The position numbers and the translations under genes are program-made. From the NCBI RefSeq assembly GCF_027563465.1, contig NZ_JAPFQA010000005.1, forward strand, positions 248,001-312,000: 64,000 bases of DNA, written 5' to 3'. The DNA is from Mesorhizobium qingshengii. Lineage in GTDB: Bacteria; Pseudomonadota; Alphaproteobacteria; Rhizobiales; Rhizobiaceae. Each line of letters starts with the position of its first letter. Within the stretch, counting starts at the first letter, position 1. This document shows positions 1 through 7,676 of the stretch, one piece after another. The notes under the pieces were generated by a model. The model was given only the letters and a program-made list of their open reading frames with translations. It was not told the DNA's origin and ran no database searches.

Positions 1-1946
1 CCATGCGATTCGACGATAGTACGGCAAATCGAGAGACCGACGCCCATGCCCTGCTTCTTGGTGGTGACAAATGGCTGGAAAAGCTGGGCCGAGACCTCCG
101 GCGCAAGCCCCGTGCCCGTATCGATCACGCTTACCTCGGCCATCCCGTCATCCCGGGCGACGGTCATGACGTGCAATTCGCGGCGTGGCACACCTTGCAT
201 GGCTTCCACCGCGTTGCGCATCAGATTCAGCAGAACCTGCTGGATCTGGATGCGGTCGGTCAAGACCAGTTCGGCTAGCGGGTCGAGCTTGTAGCTGACA
301 CGGACATTTATCTCTCTCGCGCCGACCAGGGCCAGCGACGAGGCCTCTTCGATCAGCGTCGGCAAGCGTTCGACCTGACGCTCGCTCTCGCCTCTCGCGA
401 CGAAGTCCCGGAGGTGTCGTATAACATTCCCGGCCCGCAGCGCCTGTTCGGCTGCCTTTTCGACAGCCTCACGCAGCATCGGGGCATTCTCTTCCGTGCT
501 TTTCTCGAGCAGTCGGCGGCTGCCTTTGAGGTAGTTCGTGATGGCGGTGAGAGGCTGGTTGATCTCATGCGCCAATGTCGAGGCCATTTCGCCAAGCGCG
601 GTAAACCGCGCCATGTGCAGCAGCTCCTGCTGCTGCTCCTGTATTCTTGCTTCCGACCTATGCCGTTCGGTCAGGTCGCGGCAAAAGCCGGTAAAGAACC
701 GGCCGGTACCCGGATGCATCTCGCCGACGGAAAGCTCCATCGGAAAGGTCGAGCCATCCTTGCGCATCCCGGTCACGGTGCGGCCGAGCCCGATGATTCG
801 GCGCTCACCCGTCGTCAGGTAGCGGTGCAGATAGGCGTCATGCTCGCCATGATAGGGCGCCGGCATCAAGATGTTGACGTTTTGACCAATGGCTTCGCTC
901 GACTGATAGCCAAACAGGGTTTCGGCCGCAGTGCTGAAGGATTGGATCCGGCCCTTTTCGTCGATGACGACCATGGCATCGGGGACGGTCGCCAGGATCG
1001 AACGCAAGTGATCTTCGCGCAACTGAAGGGCAGCGTTTGCGAAGGAAAGTTCGCTGACGTCGGTGCCCTCGACAAAGATGGCCGCGATACGCCCGTCGTC
1101 GTCCTTGATCGGCTGATAGACGAAATCGAGGATGCGCTCCTCGACAGATTCGCCATCCTTCTTGCGAAGCGCGATTTTTACTGCCCGCCCCCTGTATGGC
1201 TCGCCGGTTTCATACACCTTGTCGAGCAGTTCGTAGAAACCCTGGCCCTCGAGTTCGGGCAGGGCGTCGCGCACCGACTTTCCAATCACTTGCCGATCGC
1301 CAATCAGCCGTTGGTAGGCGGCATTGGTCAGCTCGAAGACATGACCCGGCTCGCGCATCAACGTCATGAACCCCGGGGCTTGCTCGAACATCAGGGCCAG
1401 CCGGTCATGCTCGGCCATGGTCCGCTGATCGCCGCGAACTCGATTGGTGACTTCGCTCAGGATGCACAGCACGCCACCGACCGTGCCGTCCACCTCGATG
1501 ACCGGCGAGTATGAAATGTCGAAATAGGCCTCTTCGGCAATGCCGTGCCGATCACTCTGCAGTGGCTTCGCATGCGCAAAGACAGTCTCGCCGGAGGTGC
1601 GTACCTTGTTAAGCGATGGTTCGAGGTCGTCCCACAGCTTTGCTCGATTTGCCGACGCCGGGCGACCGAGCGCCAGCGGGTGCTTTCCGGCCAGCAATGA
1701 GGCACAGGCATCGTTGTAGAGCGCCACATGGTCGGCCCCCCAGAACAGGGCGATCGGTGTGCGAGCCGGGAGCATGGTGCAGACGGTGTTGATCAGCGTC
1801 TGAGACCATGACCCTATCGGGCCAACCGGTGAAGTTGACCAGTTATAAGACATGATCAGCCTGCCGATCTCGCCGCTACCGAACGCTGACACCGAGTTCA
1901 GCATGGTTTCGCCGGTCGGCAAAGCGCGCGTTTCCTTGTCGTTCAC
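1..1946 (-). CDS. fixL: Oxygen-sensing PAS histidine kinase FixL (3' end cut by window edge)
   Basis: The leftward frame is open from 1946 to the window edge (648 codons) and lacks only about the last 35 residues. Three PAS-type regions precede the kinase core. The third (about residues 320-420) matches the FixL heme domain: the proximal heme His is His369 ([10 protein letters not shown]), with the counterparts of Bradyrhizobium FixL Arg206 and Arg220 at Arg375 and Arg389. The H-box is [19 protein letters not shown] (His460), and the ATP-binding G boxes ([26 protein letters not shown]) are near the edge. FixL phosphorylates FixJ when oxygen is low; fixJ is not in the window and could lie just beyond the edge. 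A GTG start at 1946 is chosen because AAGGA lies 6 nt upstream; ATGs at 1904 and 1853 are alternatives. It diverges from the usp gene across an FNR/FixK dyad. The heme residues make the FixL call strong; the role of the two N-terminal PAS domains is unknown. Confidence 0.9.
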   Translation of the reverse strand, partial: MNDKETRALPTGETMLNSVSAFGSGEIGRLIMSYNWSTSPVGPIGSWSQTLINTVCTMLPARTPIALFWGADHVALYNDACASLLAGKHPLALGRPASANRAKLWDDLEPSLNKVRTSGETVFAHAKPLQSDRHGIAEEAYFDISYSPVIEVDGTVGGVLCILSEVTNRVRGDQRTMAEHDRLALMFEQAPGFMTLMREPGHVFELTNAAYQRLIGDRQVIGKSVRDALPELEGQGFYELLDKVYETGEPYRGRAVKIALRKKDGESVEERILDFVYQPIKDDDGRIAAIFVEGTDVSELSFANAALQLREDHLRSILATVPDAMVVIDEKGRIQSFSTAAETLFGYQSSEAIGQNVNILMPAPYHGEHDAYLHRYLTTGERRIIGLGRTVTGMRKDGSTFPMELSVGEMHPGTGRFFTGFCRDLTERHRSEARIQEQQQELLHMARFTALGEMASTLAHEINQPLTAITNYLKGSRRLLEKSTEENAPMLREAVEKAAEQALRAGNVIRHLRDFVARGESERQVERLPTLIEEASSLALVGAREINVRVSYKLDPLAELVLTDRIQIQQVLLNLMRNAVEAMQGVPRRELHVMTVARDDGMAEVSVIDTGTGLAPEVSAQLFQPFVTTKKQGMGVGLSICRTIVESH

Positions 1947-2073
1947 ATGAAGTCCTTGGATGTGGGGACGTGCAATTTGGCCTAGTTATCACTCATCGCC
2001 CTCTCTGCCCACGCAAAACCGATCATGCCAGAGGCTCGTGATCGAGTGGGCCGGCAATTGAGAAAAAGTCTTT

Positions 2074-2087
2074 TTGACCCGCATCAA
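2074..2087. promoter_or_regulatory. FNR/FixK-type anaerobox TTGACCCGCATCAA
   Basis: This 14-bp dyad (TTGAC-N4-ATCAA) fits the FNR/FixK consensus TTGAT-N4-ATCAA with one C-for-T change. It lies 66 nt upstream of the usp ATG and about 127 nt from the divergent fixL start, so usp is the likelier target. Confidence 0.8.
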
Positions 2088-2152
2088 GGCATCGAGCGTC
2101 GGCGGATGCATTTCATCCTCGCGTTCCACCGGTCCAACGAGAGGCGCCCATC

Positions 2153-2965
2153 ATGTCCTACAAGTCAATCATCGTGAATCTTGCCGTGGATGCACCTCCT
2201 GCAGCGACGGTGAAATTGGGGATCGAGCTTGCGGAGCGGTTTGGAGCCCGTCTCATCGGCCTGGCGGCTGCGGATGTCCCGCCCCTGGTCGCGACAGGCA
2301 ACGGTATGGTCTACGAAGGGGAGATCATGCAGATCCAGCGCACGGAAATCGAAAAGCGGCTTGCCGAACTGCGAGCCGAATTCGAGAGACTGGTCCCCGC
2401 TTCAATCTTCAGCGAATGGGGGCAATCCGTTTCCAGCCCGACTCGTTTCCTGAGCGTTTCGGCCCGCATGGCCGATCTTATCGTTACCGGCAGCGAGAAA
2501 GGGGAAAATGTCTTTCGCGCAGTGGATGTCGGCAGCCTCGTACTCGGTACTGGCCGGCCGGTTCTGGTTGCCGCGAGCAATGTCGAGCATGTCATGGCAA
2601 AAACCGTGCTGGTTGCCTGGAAGGACACCAGGGAAGCGCGCCGGGCGATAGCGGATGCCCTGCCTTTCCTGGCCAAGGCCAACGAAGTCGTTGTTGCCAC
2701 GATCGATACCGACCGCGACGAAAGCCTTCGCGACAGCCTCGCCGATGTCGCAGTCTTTCTCGAACATCACGGCATCATGGCACGAACCGAATCGATCGCC
2801 GGCGAGGCTGACGGCGATCAGTTGCTGACATTTGCGCGGTCGATCCATGCGGACCTGATCGTCTCCGGTGCATATGGTCACAGCCGTCTGCGGGAATGGG
2901 CGTTCGGCGGCGTCACGCGCTCGCTGATTGAGGAAAGCGGCATCAGCCGCTTCATGTCGTATTGA
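2153..2965 (+). CDS. Tandem-domain universal stress protein (UspA family)
   Basis: The 270-residue protein has two consecutive Usp folds. The N-terminal copy starts at MSYKSIIVNLAVD; the C-terminal copy starts near residue 147 (KTVLVAWKDTREARRAIADA) and carries the nucleotide-binding signature GAYGHSRLREWAFGG. Usp proteins of this tandem type are cytoplasmic, bind ATP and are commonly induced by hypoxia or growth arrest in rhizobia and other bacteria (family knowledge). The ATG at 2153 has a purine-rich GAGAGG upstream. An FNR/FixK dyad at 2074-2087 predicts induction at low oxygen, in keeping with the neighbouring fixL. The biochemical role is unknown. Confidence 0.88.
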   Translation: MSYKSIIVNLAVDAPPAATVKLGIELAERFGARLIGLAAADVPPLVATGNGMVYEGEIMQIQRTEIEKRLAELRAEFERLVPASIFSEWGQSVSSPTRFLSVSARMADLIVTGSEKGENVFRAVDVGSLVLGTGRPVLVAASNVEHVMAKTVLVAWKDTREARRAIADALPFLAKANEVVVATIDTDRDESLRDSLADVAVFLEHHGIMARTESIAGEADGDQLLTFARSIHADLIVSGAYGHSRLREWAFGGVTRSLIEESGISRFMSY

Positions 2966-3059
2966 TGATTTGACGCACGGCGACCGAGAGTTCAGCAGGT
3001 GATCGGTAACGGAACTGTTCGGCCTGCCTCGATGACGAACATGGCGAGGGTGTGAAGTC

Positions 3060-3518
3060 ATGGCCAAGAAAAGTGCGGGCATCCTACCTTATCGCAGGTC
3101 TAACAGCGGCCTGCAGGTGCTGCTTGTCCACCCGGGCGGCCCGTTCTGGCAGAGCCGCGATCTCGGCGCGTGGTCCATTGCCAAGGGCGAGTATGGCGAT
3201 GACGAACAGCCCGAGGCCGCGGCGCGTCGCGAATTCGCCGAGGAAACCGGCTGGGAGCTCGCGGCGGCACCGCTGCTTCCCCTGCGAGACTTGCGCCAGC
3301 GCGGAGGCAAGCTCATCACGGCCTTCGCGGTCGAAGGCGATTTCGACACCGCTACGCTGCGCAGCAACATGTTCGAAATGGAATGGCCGCCGCGCAGTGG
3401 CCGCGTGCAGTCCTTTCCCGAGATCGATCGTGGTGAGTGGCTGGATCTTGCCCAGGCTCGGGAAAAGATGCTTGCCGGCCAGCGGTCCTTTCTCGACCGG
3501 CTCGTGGCGTCCATCTAG
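3060..3518 (+). CDS. NUDIX hydrolase
   Basis: The 152-residue protein carries a complete Nudix box: GEYGDDEQPEAAARREF followed by AEETGW fits GX5EX7REUXEEXGU, with the glutamates that bind the divalent cation present. The N-terminal strand (AGILPYRR) and the phrase DLGAWSIAKGEY before the box match the NTP-pyrophosphohydrolase/diadenosine-polyphosphatase group. It probably hydrolyses a nucleoside diphosphate linked to some other moiety in the cytoplasm; the substrate cannot be told from sequence. It lies 94 bp after usp in the same direction and may be read with it. No anaerobox is visible directly upstream. Confidence 0.9.
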   Translation: MAKKSAGILPYRRSNSGLQVLLVHPGGPFWQSRDLGAWSIAKGEYGDDEQPEAAARREFAEETGWELAAAPLLPLRDLRQRGGKLITAFAVEGDFDTATLRSNMFEMEWPPRSGRVQSFPEIDRGEWLDLAQAREKMLAGQRSFLDRLVASI

Positions 3519-3625
3519 CCAGCGGCATGGCTCCGACTTGAAAATCCTCTTGTTTTGACGGCTTTCGTTGCTCGGGAGCTTCAATCCATCGCTTCGCCGC
3601 CCGGACTTGGCAACGGCTCCGCCTG

Positions 3626-3639
3626 TTGACCGAGATCAA
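3626..3639. promoter_or_regulatory. FNR/FixK-type anaerobox TTGACCGAGATCAA
   Basis: A 14-bp dyad TTGAC-N4-ATCAA whose end lies 52 nt upstream of the ATG at 3692. That position suits activation by FnrN or FixK of the small DUF6455-type gene. Confidence 0.8.
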
Positions 3640-3691
3640 TGTCGTGGGCGGCCAGCTTGGCAATGATGCCAGCTTGGCAGGAGTGATCGAC

Positions 3692-3961
3692 ATGAGCCTT
3701 CTCGACTACCTGATTTCCGTTGACGCCAGGACTGCCTTGATGGACCGCATGATGCGCAAGCTGGGCGTCGACAAACAATTGAAAATGGTGCCGGACCATA
3801 TAGCCGTCACGAATCGGGCGGTGGACCGCTGCCGCTCCTGTGGCCATCAGGACGAATGCTCGATTTGGCTCGACGAACATCAGCAAGCCGATAGCCCGCC
3901 GGATTATTGCCGCAACCGTGACTTGATCGCACGGCTGCAACATACGCCCGGCCACCGTTAG
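3692..3961 (+). CDS. Small four-cysteine protein, DUF6455-like
   Basis: This gene codes for 89 residues. The ATG at 3692 is preceded by AGGAG 8 nt upstream; a longer reading from the TTG at 3626 would begin inside the anaerobox and is rejected. The C-terminal half has four cysteines (47, 50, 56, 73) in the pattern CRSCGHQDECSIWL...DYC, typical of the DUF6455 family of alphaproteobacterial proteins; this is recognition by pattern, not by search. No signal peptide or membrane segment is seen. Four cysteines including a CxxC suggest bound metal (Zn or Fe-S) or thiol redox chemistry, but this is inference. The dyad at 3626-3639 places it in the low-oxygen regulon. Its function is not known. Confidence 0.75.
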   Translation: MSLLDYLISVDARTALMDRMMRKLGVDKQLKMVPDHIAVTNRAVDRCRSCGHQDECSIWLDEHQQADSPPDYCRNRDLIARLQHTPGHR

Positions 3962-4015
3962 AGCGCCGAGCGGACACACAGTTCGCGTCGACAGGATCGT
4001 ATTGCCAGCCTCAGG

Positions 4016-4714
4016 CTACGAAACCAGAATGACGGACAGTGGGTCGGCGCAGAAGAGATCATCCTTGACGGCTTTGACGCCGGCGGCGTTTTCCGCCGCG
4101 ACAATTGCTGCCTGGCGCTCGCGTTCATCGAAGATGGCGCCGCTCAGTTTCACCACGCCGTTGTCGACGGTGACATTTATCATGTCCTTGGCAACCCATT
4201 TCTGGGCAGCGAGTTCGGCCAGGATAGTCTGGCGGATCTGTTCGTCGTCGACGAACGTCGGGGCCATGGCTGACTGCGGGGGGAGCAATGCCCGAAGAAG
4301 GTCGGAGCGGGCTATGATACCGACAACCTTGCCGGCTTCGACGATCGGTATGCGTTTGATGCGGTGACGTGCCATCAGTTCGACGATCTCCGCGAGCGAC
4401 GCGTCGCGGGTTGCCGTGATGACATCATCGGACATCACCTCTTCGACCTGTCGCCCGTTGGCTCGGACGTATTCATCGGCGGCTTTTCCGGGGCTGACGA
4501 AAAATTCCAGCCAACGCGAGCGCTTGCGCTCGGTGCCGAGTTCTCCACGCCGCAGGAAATCACCCTCGCTGACAATTCCAACCAACGTGCCGTCGCCGCG
4601 GATGACGGGCAGGCCACTGATCCTGTTCGAGAGCATCAACTGAGCCGCTTCGGCGACAGATGCGGACGGGACTATTCCGATCACTGGCGCGGTCATTATG
4701 GTTTCGGCTTGCAT
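4016..4714 (-). CDS. CBS-pair and BON domain protein
   Basis: The protein has 232 residues. Two CBS motifs span about residues 1-60 (MTAPVIGIVPSASVAEAAQL) and 90-145 (VMSDDVITATRDASLAEIVE), and a C-terminal BON domain about 160-225 (VTVDNGVVKLSGAIFDERER). CBS pairs bind adenosyl ligands and BON domains are associated with membranes or phospholipid (family knowledge); this architecture is common in Rhizobiales but its role is unsettled. The ATG at 4714 follows GAGGAGG 5 nt upstream, so the longer reading from 4732 is not used. A near-consensus anaerobox lies 59 nt upstream (4773-4786), suggesting oxygen control. Confidence 0.87.
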   Translation of the reverse strand: MQAETIMTAPVIGIVPSASVAEAAQLMLSNRISGLPVIRGDGTLVGIVSEGDFLRRGELGTERKRSRWLEFFVSPGKAADEYVRANGRQVEEVMSDDVITATRDASLAEIVELMARHRIKRIPIVEAGKVVGIIARSDLLRALLPPQSAMAPTFVDDEQIRQTILAELAAQKWVAKDMINVTVDNGVVKLSGAIFDERERQAAIVAAENAAGVKAVKDDLFCADPLSVILVS

Positions 4715-4772
4715 GGATGCCTCCTCAAACACCTGTTCTTACCATACATCGACATCCTGGCCGCGGCATGCC

Positions 4773-4786
4773 TTGATCTGAATCAT
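4773..4786. promoter_or_regulatory. Imperfect anaerobox TTGATCTGAATCAT
   Basis: The sequence matches the FNR/FixK consensus TTGAT-N4-ATCAA at every half-site position except the last base. It is 59 nt upstream of the CBS-BON start codon, the same spacing seen for the perfect sites in this window. Only one mismatch, but not proven. Confidence 0.5.
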
Positions 4787-4949
4787 TTTCAGCGAAGGGC
4801 AGCGTCGCGTATCGTGAGCGTTGGCGGCGTCGGCACGGGGAGGAGTGGCTTGCACACCAGCGGCCCTTTTCCCGATCGATCGCAGGCGGTTGCCCAGAAT
4901 GATTGACCGGTTCGGCAAGACTGAAGGGCCGCTGGCATCGATTGGGAGA

Positions 4950-5204
4950 TTAGTCGTCGTCTGATGCTTCACTCTCGCCAGCGATACCACCGGCGGACCG
5001 ATCATCGCACTCATCGTCGCCGACGCCTTTGACTGCCTTGGGGCCGGTGGCGTCCTTCATCGGGATGGCCTCCAGATCGATTGGACCGGCAGGGGCGACG
5101 GCAGCTGGCGCTCCACATGACCCTTCGCTCGATTCAGCGGCCGCCGGCAGGGCAAGGATTGTGAGGCCTCCAAGTGCTACAAGCAAGAACATGGAATTGC
5201 GCAT
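4950..5204 (-). CDS. Small secreted acidic protein, unknown
   Basis: The 84-residue product starts with a clear signal peptide (MRNSMFLLVALGGLTILALP, probable cleavage after AAA near residue 23). The mature part is short and low in complexity: Ala/Pro/Gly-rich in the middle and acidic at the end (GESEASDDD), with two cysteines (SCG and DEC). The ATG at 5204 is chosen because upstream in-frame sequence would bury the signal peptide. It diverges from the PepSY/two-component operon across 129 bp containing a TGACAGC direct repeat (5292-5309), so it may share that control. I recognise no family; a periplasmic metal- or cation-binding role is only a guess from the acidic tail. Confidence 0.65.
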   Translation of the reverse strand: MRNSMFLLVALGGLTILALPAAAESSEGSCGAPAAVAPAGPIDLEAIPMKDATGPKAVKGVGDDECDDRSAGGIAGESEASDDD

Positions 5205-5291
5205 TATTTCGATATCCTTCTCAGCGCGGCCATGATTGGACGCGATGACAACCCAATAGAGAACTCTTGCTTGCTGCCGGCTGAGGATGGC

Positions 5292-5309
5292 TGACAGCGG
5301 ATTGACAGC
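5292..5309 (+). promoter_or_regulatory. Candidate response-regulator operator (TGACAGC direct repeat)
   Basis: TGACAGC-GGAT-TGACAGC: two identical heptamers with an 11-bp period, the spacing typical of OmpR-family response-regulator boxes. It lies between the secreted acidic protein gene (88 nt from its start) and the PepSY/response regulator operon. A closely related 18-mer (15 of 18 positions) lies upstream of the flavin-relay operon at 10821-10838. Binding by the adjacent response regulator is inferred. Confidence 0.55.
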
Positions 5310-5333
5310 TTCCGTGTGCGAGATGCCTTGTTG

Positions 5334-5660
5334 ATGATAGCCAAGCTGAAGCGTCTCATGGTGATGGGCCTGATCGGGCTTGCCCTGGTCCAGCCGCTTG
5401 CCGCGCTTGCCGACGAGGATGATGACGGCGACCACGATCGGGCGCGGGACCTCTACGAACACGGCGAAATCAAAGGCCTTGCCAAAATCCTGGACATCGT
5501 TCGCGCCAAAACGCCCGGCGATGTTGTCGCGGTCGACCTCATCCGCCTCGGCGGCAAATGGGTCTATCGGTTCCAGATCATCGTCGCGGATGGCCGTCGC
5601 AAGATCGTCGATGTCGACGCCGATGCCGGCGTCATCATGGGAGGCGGGGAGGGTGACTGA
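5334..5660 (+). CDS. PepSY domain periplasmic protein
   Basis: The protein has 108 residues from the ATG at 5334 (GTG 5316 is possible but would add six residues before the signal peptide). An N-terminal signal peptide (LKRLMVMGLIGLALVQP...ALA) is followed by a PepSY-type domain, about residues 40-105 (DLYEHGEIKGLAKILDIV, then GKWVYRFQIIVADGRRKIVDVDADAG). PepSY domains are found in protease propeptides and at two-component loci, where they are thought to modulate extracytoplasmic sensing. The stop codon overlaps the response regulator ATG by one base, so the three genes form one operon. It probably acts in the periplasm with the histidine kinase; this is inferred from gene order. Confidence 0.8.
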   Translation: MIAKLKRLMVMGLIGLALVQPLAALADEDDDGDHDRARDLYEHGEIKGLAKILDIVRAKTPGDVVAVDLIRLGGKWVYRFQIIVADGRRKIVDVDADAGVIMGGGEGD

Positions 5661-6325
5661 TGAAAATTCTCCTTGCTGAGGACGAGCCGCGCATCGCGGC
5701 CGACATCGCGGCTGCCCTCAAGGCATCCGGGATGGCGGTCGATATCGTGCGCGATGGCGAAGCTGCATGGTTCTCCGGCGATGTCGAAACCTACGACGCG
5801 GCCATTCTGGATCTCGGATTGCCCAAGCTCGACGGCCTCACTGTCCTGAAACGCTGGCGGGCCAATGGCCGACGGTTTCCAGTTCTCATCCTGACGGCCA
5901 GGGGCATGTGGACGGAGCGTGTCGAAGGCATCAATTCCGGCGCCGATGACTATCTCCCAAAGCCTTTCGAAATGGAAGAACTGCTTGCCCGGTTGCGGGC
6001 AATTCTGCGGCGCTCGACGGGGCAGGCGGCGCCCGTGCTGAAGTCCGGGCCTTTGCTTCTGGACACGCGCCAGATGCGTATCTCGCTGCGCGGCATTCCC
6101 GTTTCGCTTTCGCCGCTGGAGTATCGGCTCCTGGCGTTTCTGATGCATCATGCCGGGAGCGTGGTGGCGCCCACCGAACTGGCCGAGCACCTGTATGATT
6201 CAGGCAATGACCGCGATCCGAACACGATCGAGGTCATTGTCGCGCGCCTGCGACGCAAGCTTGGCAGCGACGTCATCGAAACGCGACGTGGTTTCGGGTA
6301 TCTGATACCCGATGAGCCCGCTTGA
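5660..6325 (+). CDS. OmpR-family response regulator
   Basis: The 221-residue protein has a receiver domain (residues 1-115) and a winged-helix DNA-binding domain (about 125-218). Acidic-pocket residues are in LLAEDEP, the phosphoacceptor is Asp51 (AAILDLGLPKLDG), and the conserved Thr/Lys positions are in ILTARG and LPKPFEM. The C-terminal part has the trans_reg_C pattern (LSPLEYRLLAFLMHHAG, then TIEVIVARLRRKLG). It resembles the QseB/PmrA/FeuP type. It overlaps the PepSY gene and the kinase gene by one base each (TGATG at 6323-6327). The TGACAGC motif upstream of its own operon and of the flavin operon is a plausible binding site. Confidence 0.93.
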   Translation: MKILLAEDEPRIAADIAAALKASGMAVDIVRDGEAAWFSGDVETYDAAILDLGLPKLDGLTVLKRWRANGRRFPVLILTARGMWTERVEGINSGADDYLPKPFEMEELLARLRAILRRSTGQAAPVLKSGPLLLDTRQMRISLRGIPVSLSPLEYRLLAFLMHHAGSVVAPTELAEHLYDSGNDRDPNTIEVIVARLRRKLGSDVIETRRGFGYLIPDEPA

Positions 6326-7668
6326 TGGCCAACTCGATCCGCTTCAGGCTCTGGTTGGCGGCGACGGTCTCAATCCTCATCGCACTTGCCGTGGCGGGAG
6401 TCGGGCTGCGCTATCTATTCGAGTTGAATGTCGAACGGCGCGTCGTCAGTGAGCTGACCGTCGACCTCAACGACCTGATCGGCGCTACCGCATACGGCCC
6501 CGACGGCCGCCTTTCAGTTCAGGCAGCCCTGACCGACCCGCGCTTTTCCATTCCCTTGTCCGGTCATTACTGGCAGGTGGAGGACGTCGGCTCCGGCACC
6601 CTTGTCCGCTCGCGTTCACTATGGGATGCAACCCTTGCCTTGCCGACCCACGGAACCAGCGGCGAACTCAGGGAATTCAAGGAATTCAAAGGGCCCGACG
6701 GGGAGCTGGCCATCGCCGTCGAGCGCATGGTCACCGATGCCGACGGCCGATCGTTTCGCGCCATCGTCGCCGAAAACCATCGCGGCGTGGAACTGGCGGT
6801 CAGTGAATACGTCCGCGATCTTGCACCGGCCCTGATCCTTCTTGCCCTCGCTCTGATGGCAGCATTCTTCATCCAGATCACCGTCGGTCTTGCTCCGTTG
6901 GAAGGCCTGCGGGTCGCGGTTCGAAACGTGATTGCACAGCGAGCCGCGCGATTGGATGTAGCGGCGCCGAGCGAGGTGCAGCCGCTTGCCGATGAGATAA
7001 ATCGGCTGCTCGATGCCCAGGAGAAGGCGCTGGCGCGCGCCCGATCCCGCGCGACAGATCTGGCGCATGGCCTCAAGACACCGCTGCAGGTCTTGTCGGC
7101 CGACATCCGCGCCCTGCGCAAGAAGGGCGAGACCAGCCTGGCCGACGAAATCGAGAAGAGCACGGCGGCGATCCGACGTCACGTCGAGCGGGAACTCGCG
7201 CGCGCCCGCCTCGCGCCGGGCGTATCGGCCAAGGCCTTTTGCCGCATTCGGGAAACGGCGGCGGGCGTCATTGCCGTGGTCAAACGCACGCCAGGCGGCG
7301 AGCAGCTTTCGTTCAAGGTGGAGATTGCCGACGATCTGATGGCGTCGATCGATGAAGGCGACCTGTCCGAAATCCTCGGCAATCTGGTCGAGAATGCGGT
7401 GCGCTACGCAAAATCCGAGGTGCGGGTCGCTGCATCCGCGACTTCCGGCGGTGTCGTCATTGCCGTCGCGGACGACGGCCCCGGTATTCCTGAAGCGGAT
7501 CGGCAATCCGCCCTGTCGCGTGGTGTCCAACTGGACAGCAAGGGTGGCAGCAGCGGCCTTGGCCTTGCCATCGTCTCGGACATTGTCGAAGCTTACGGCG
7601 GACGCCTTGACATGGCCAACGCCAACCCCGGCCTGGTCGTGAGCATTTCCTTGCCACGACATCATTGA
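6325..7668 (+). CDS. Membrane sensor histidine kinase
   Basis: The protein has 447 residues from the ATG at 6325. The order is: TM1 (WLAATVSILIALAVAGVGL), a periplasmic sensor of about 140 residues, TM2 (LILLALALMAAFFIQI), a HAMP-like linker, an H-box with His248 (RATDLAHGLKTPLQVL), an N box (LGNLVENAVRYAK), and G boxes (VADDGPGIPEADR, GSSGLGLAIVSDIVEAYGG). It is the cognate kinase of the preceding regulator by gene order and one-base overlap. The stimulus is unknown; the PepSY protein and the convergent flavin operon (only 8 bp between stop codons) suggest an envelope redox or metal signal, which is inference. Confidence 0.92.
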   Translation: MANSIRFRLWLAATVSILIALAVAGVGLRYLFELNVERRVVSELTVDLNDLIGATAYGPDGRLSVQAALTDPRFSIPLSGHYWQVEDVGSGTLVRSRSLWDATLALPTHGTSGELREFKEFKGPDGELAIAVERMVTDADGRSFRAIVAENHRGVELAVSEYVRDLAPALILLALALMAAFFIQITVGLAPLEGLRVAVRNVIAQRAARLDVAAPSEVQPLADEINRLLDAQEKALARARSRATDLAHGLKTPLQVLSADIRALRKKGETSLADEIEKSTAAIRRHVERELARARLAPGVSAKAFCRIRETAAGVIAVVKRTPGGEQLSFKVEIADDLMASIDEGDLSEILGNLVENAVRYAKSEVRVAASATSGGVVIAVADDGPGIPEADRQSALSRGVQLDSKGGSSGLGLAIVSDIVEAYGGRLDMANANPGLVVSISLPRHH

Positions 7669-7676
7669 CCCCTGCT

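Noticed and set aside
414..1514. 366-codon plus-strand frame
   Set aside because: It is antisense to fixL, whose frame shows clear PAS, H-box and G-box motifs across the same bases.
2074..2811. 245-codon plus-strand frame starting at the TTG of the anaerobox
   Set aside because: It overlaps usp in another frame, is Arg/Gly-rich without a recognisable domain, and its start is part of the regulatory dyad.
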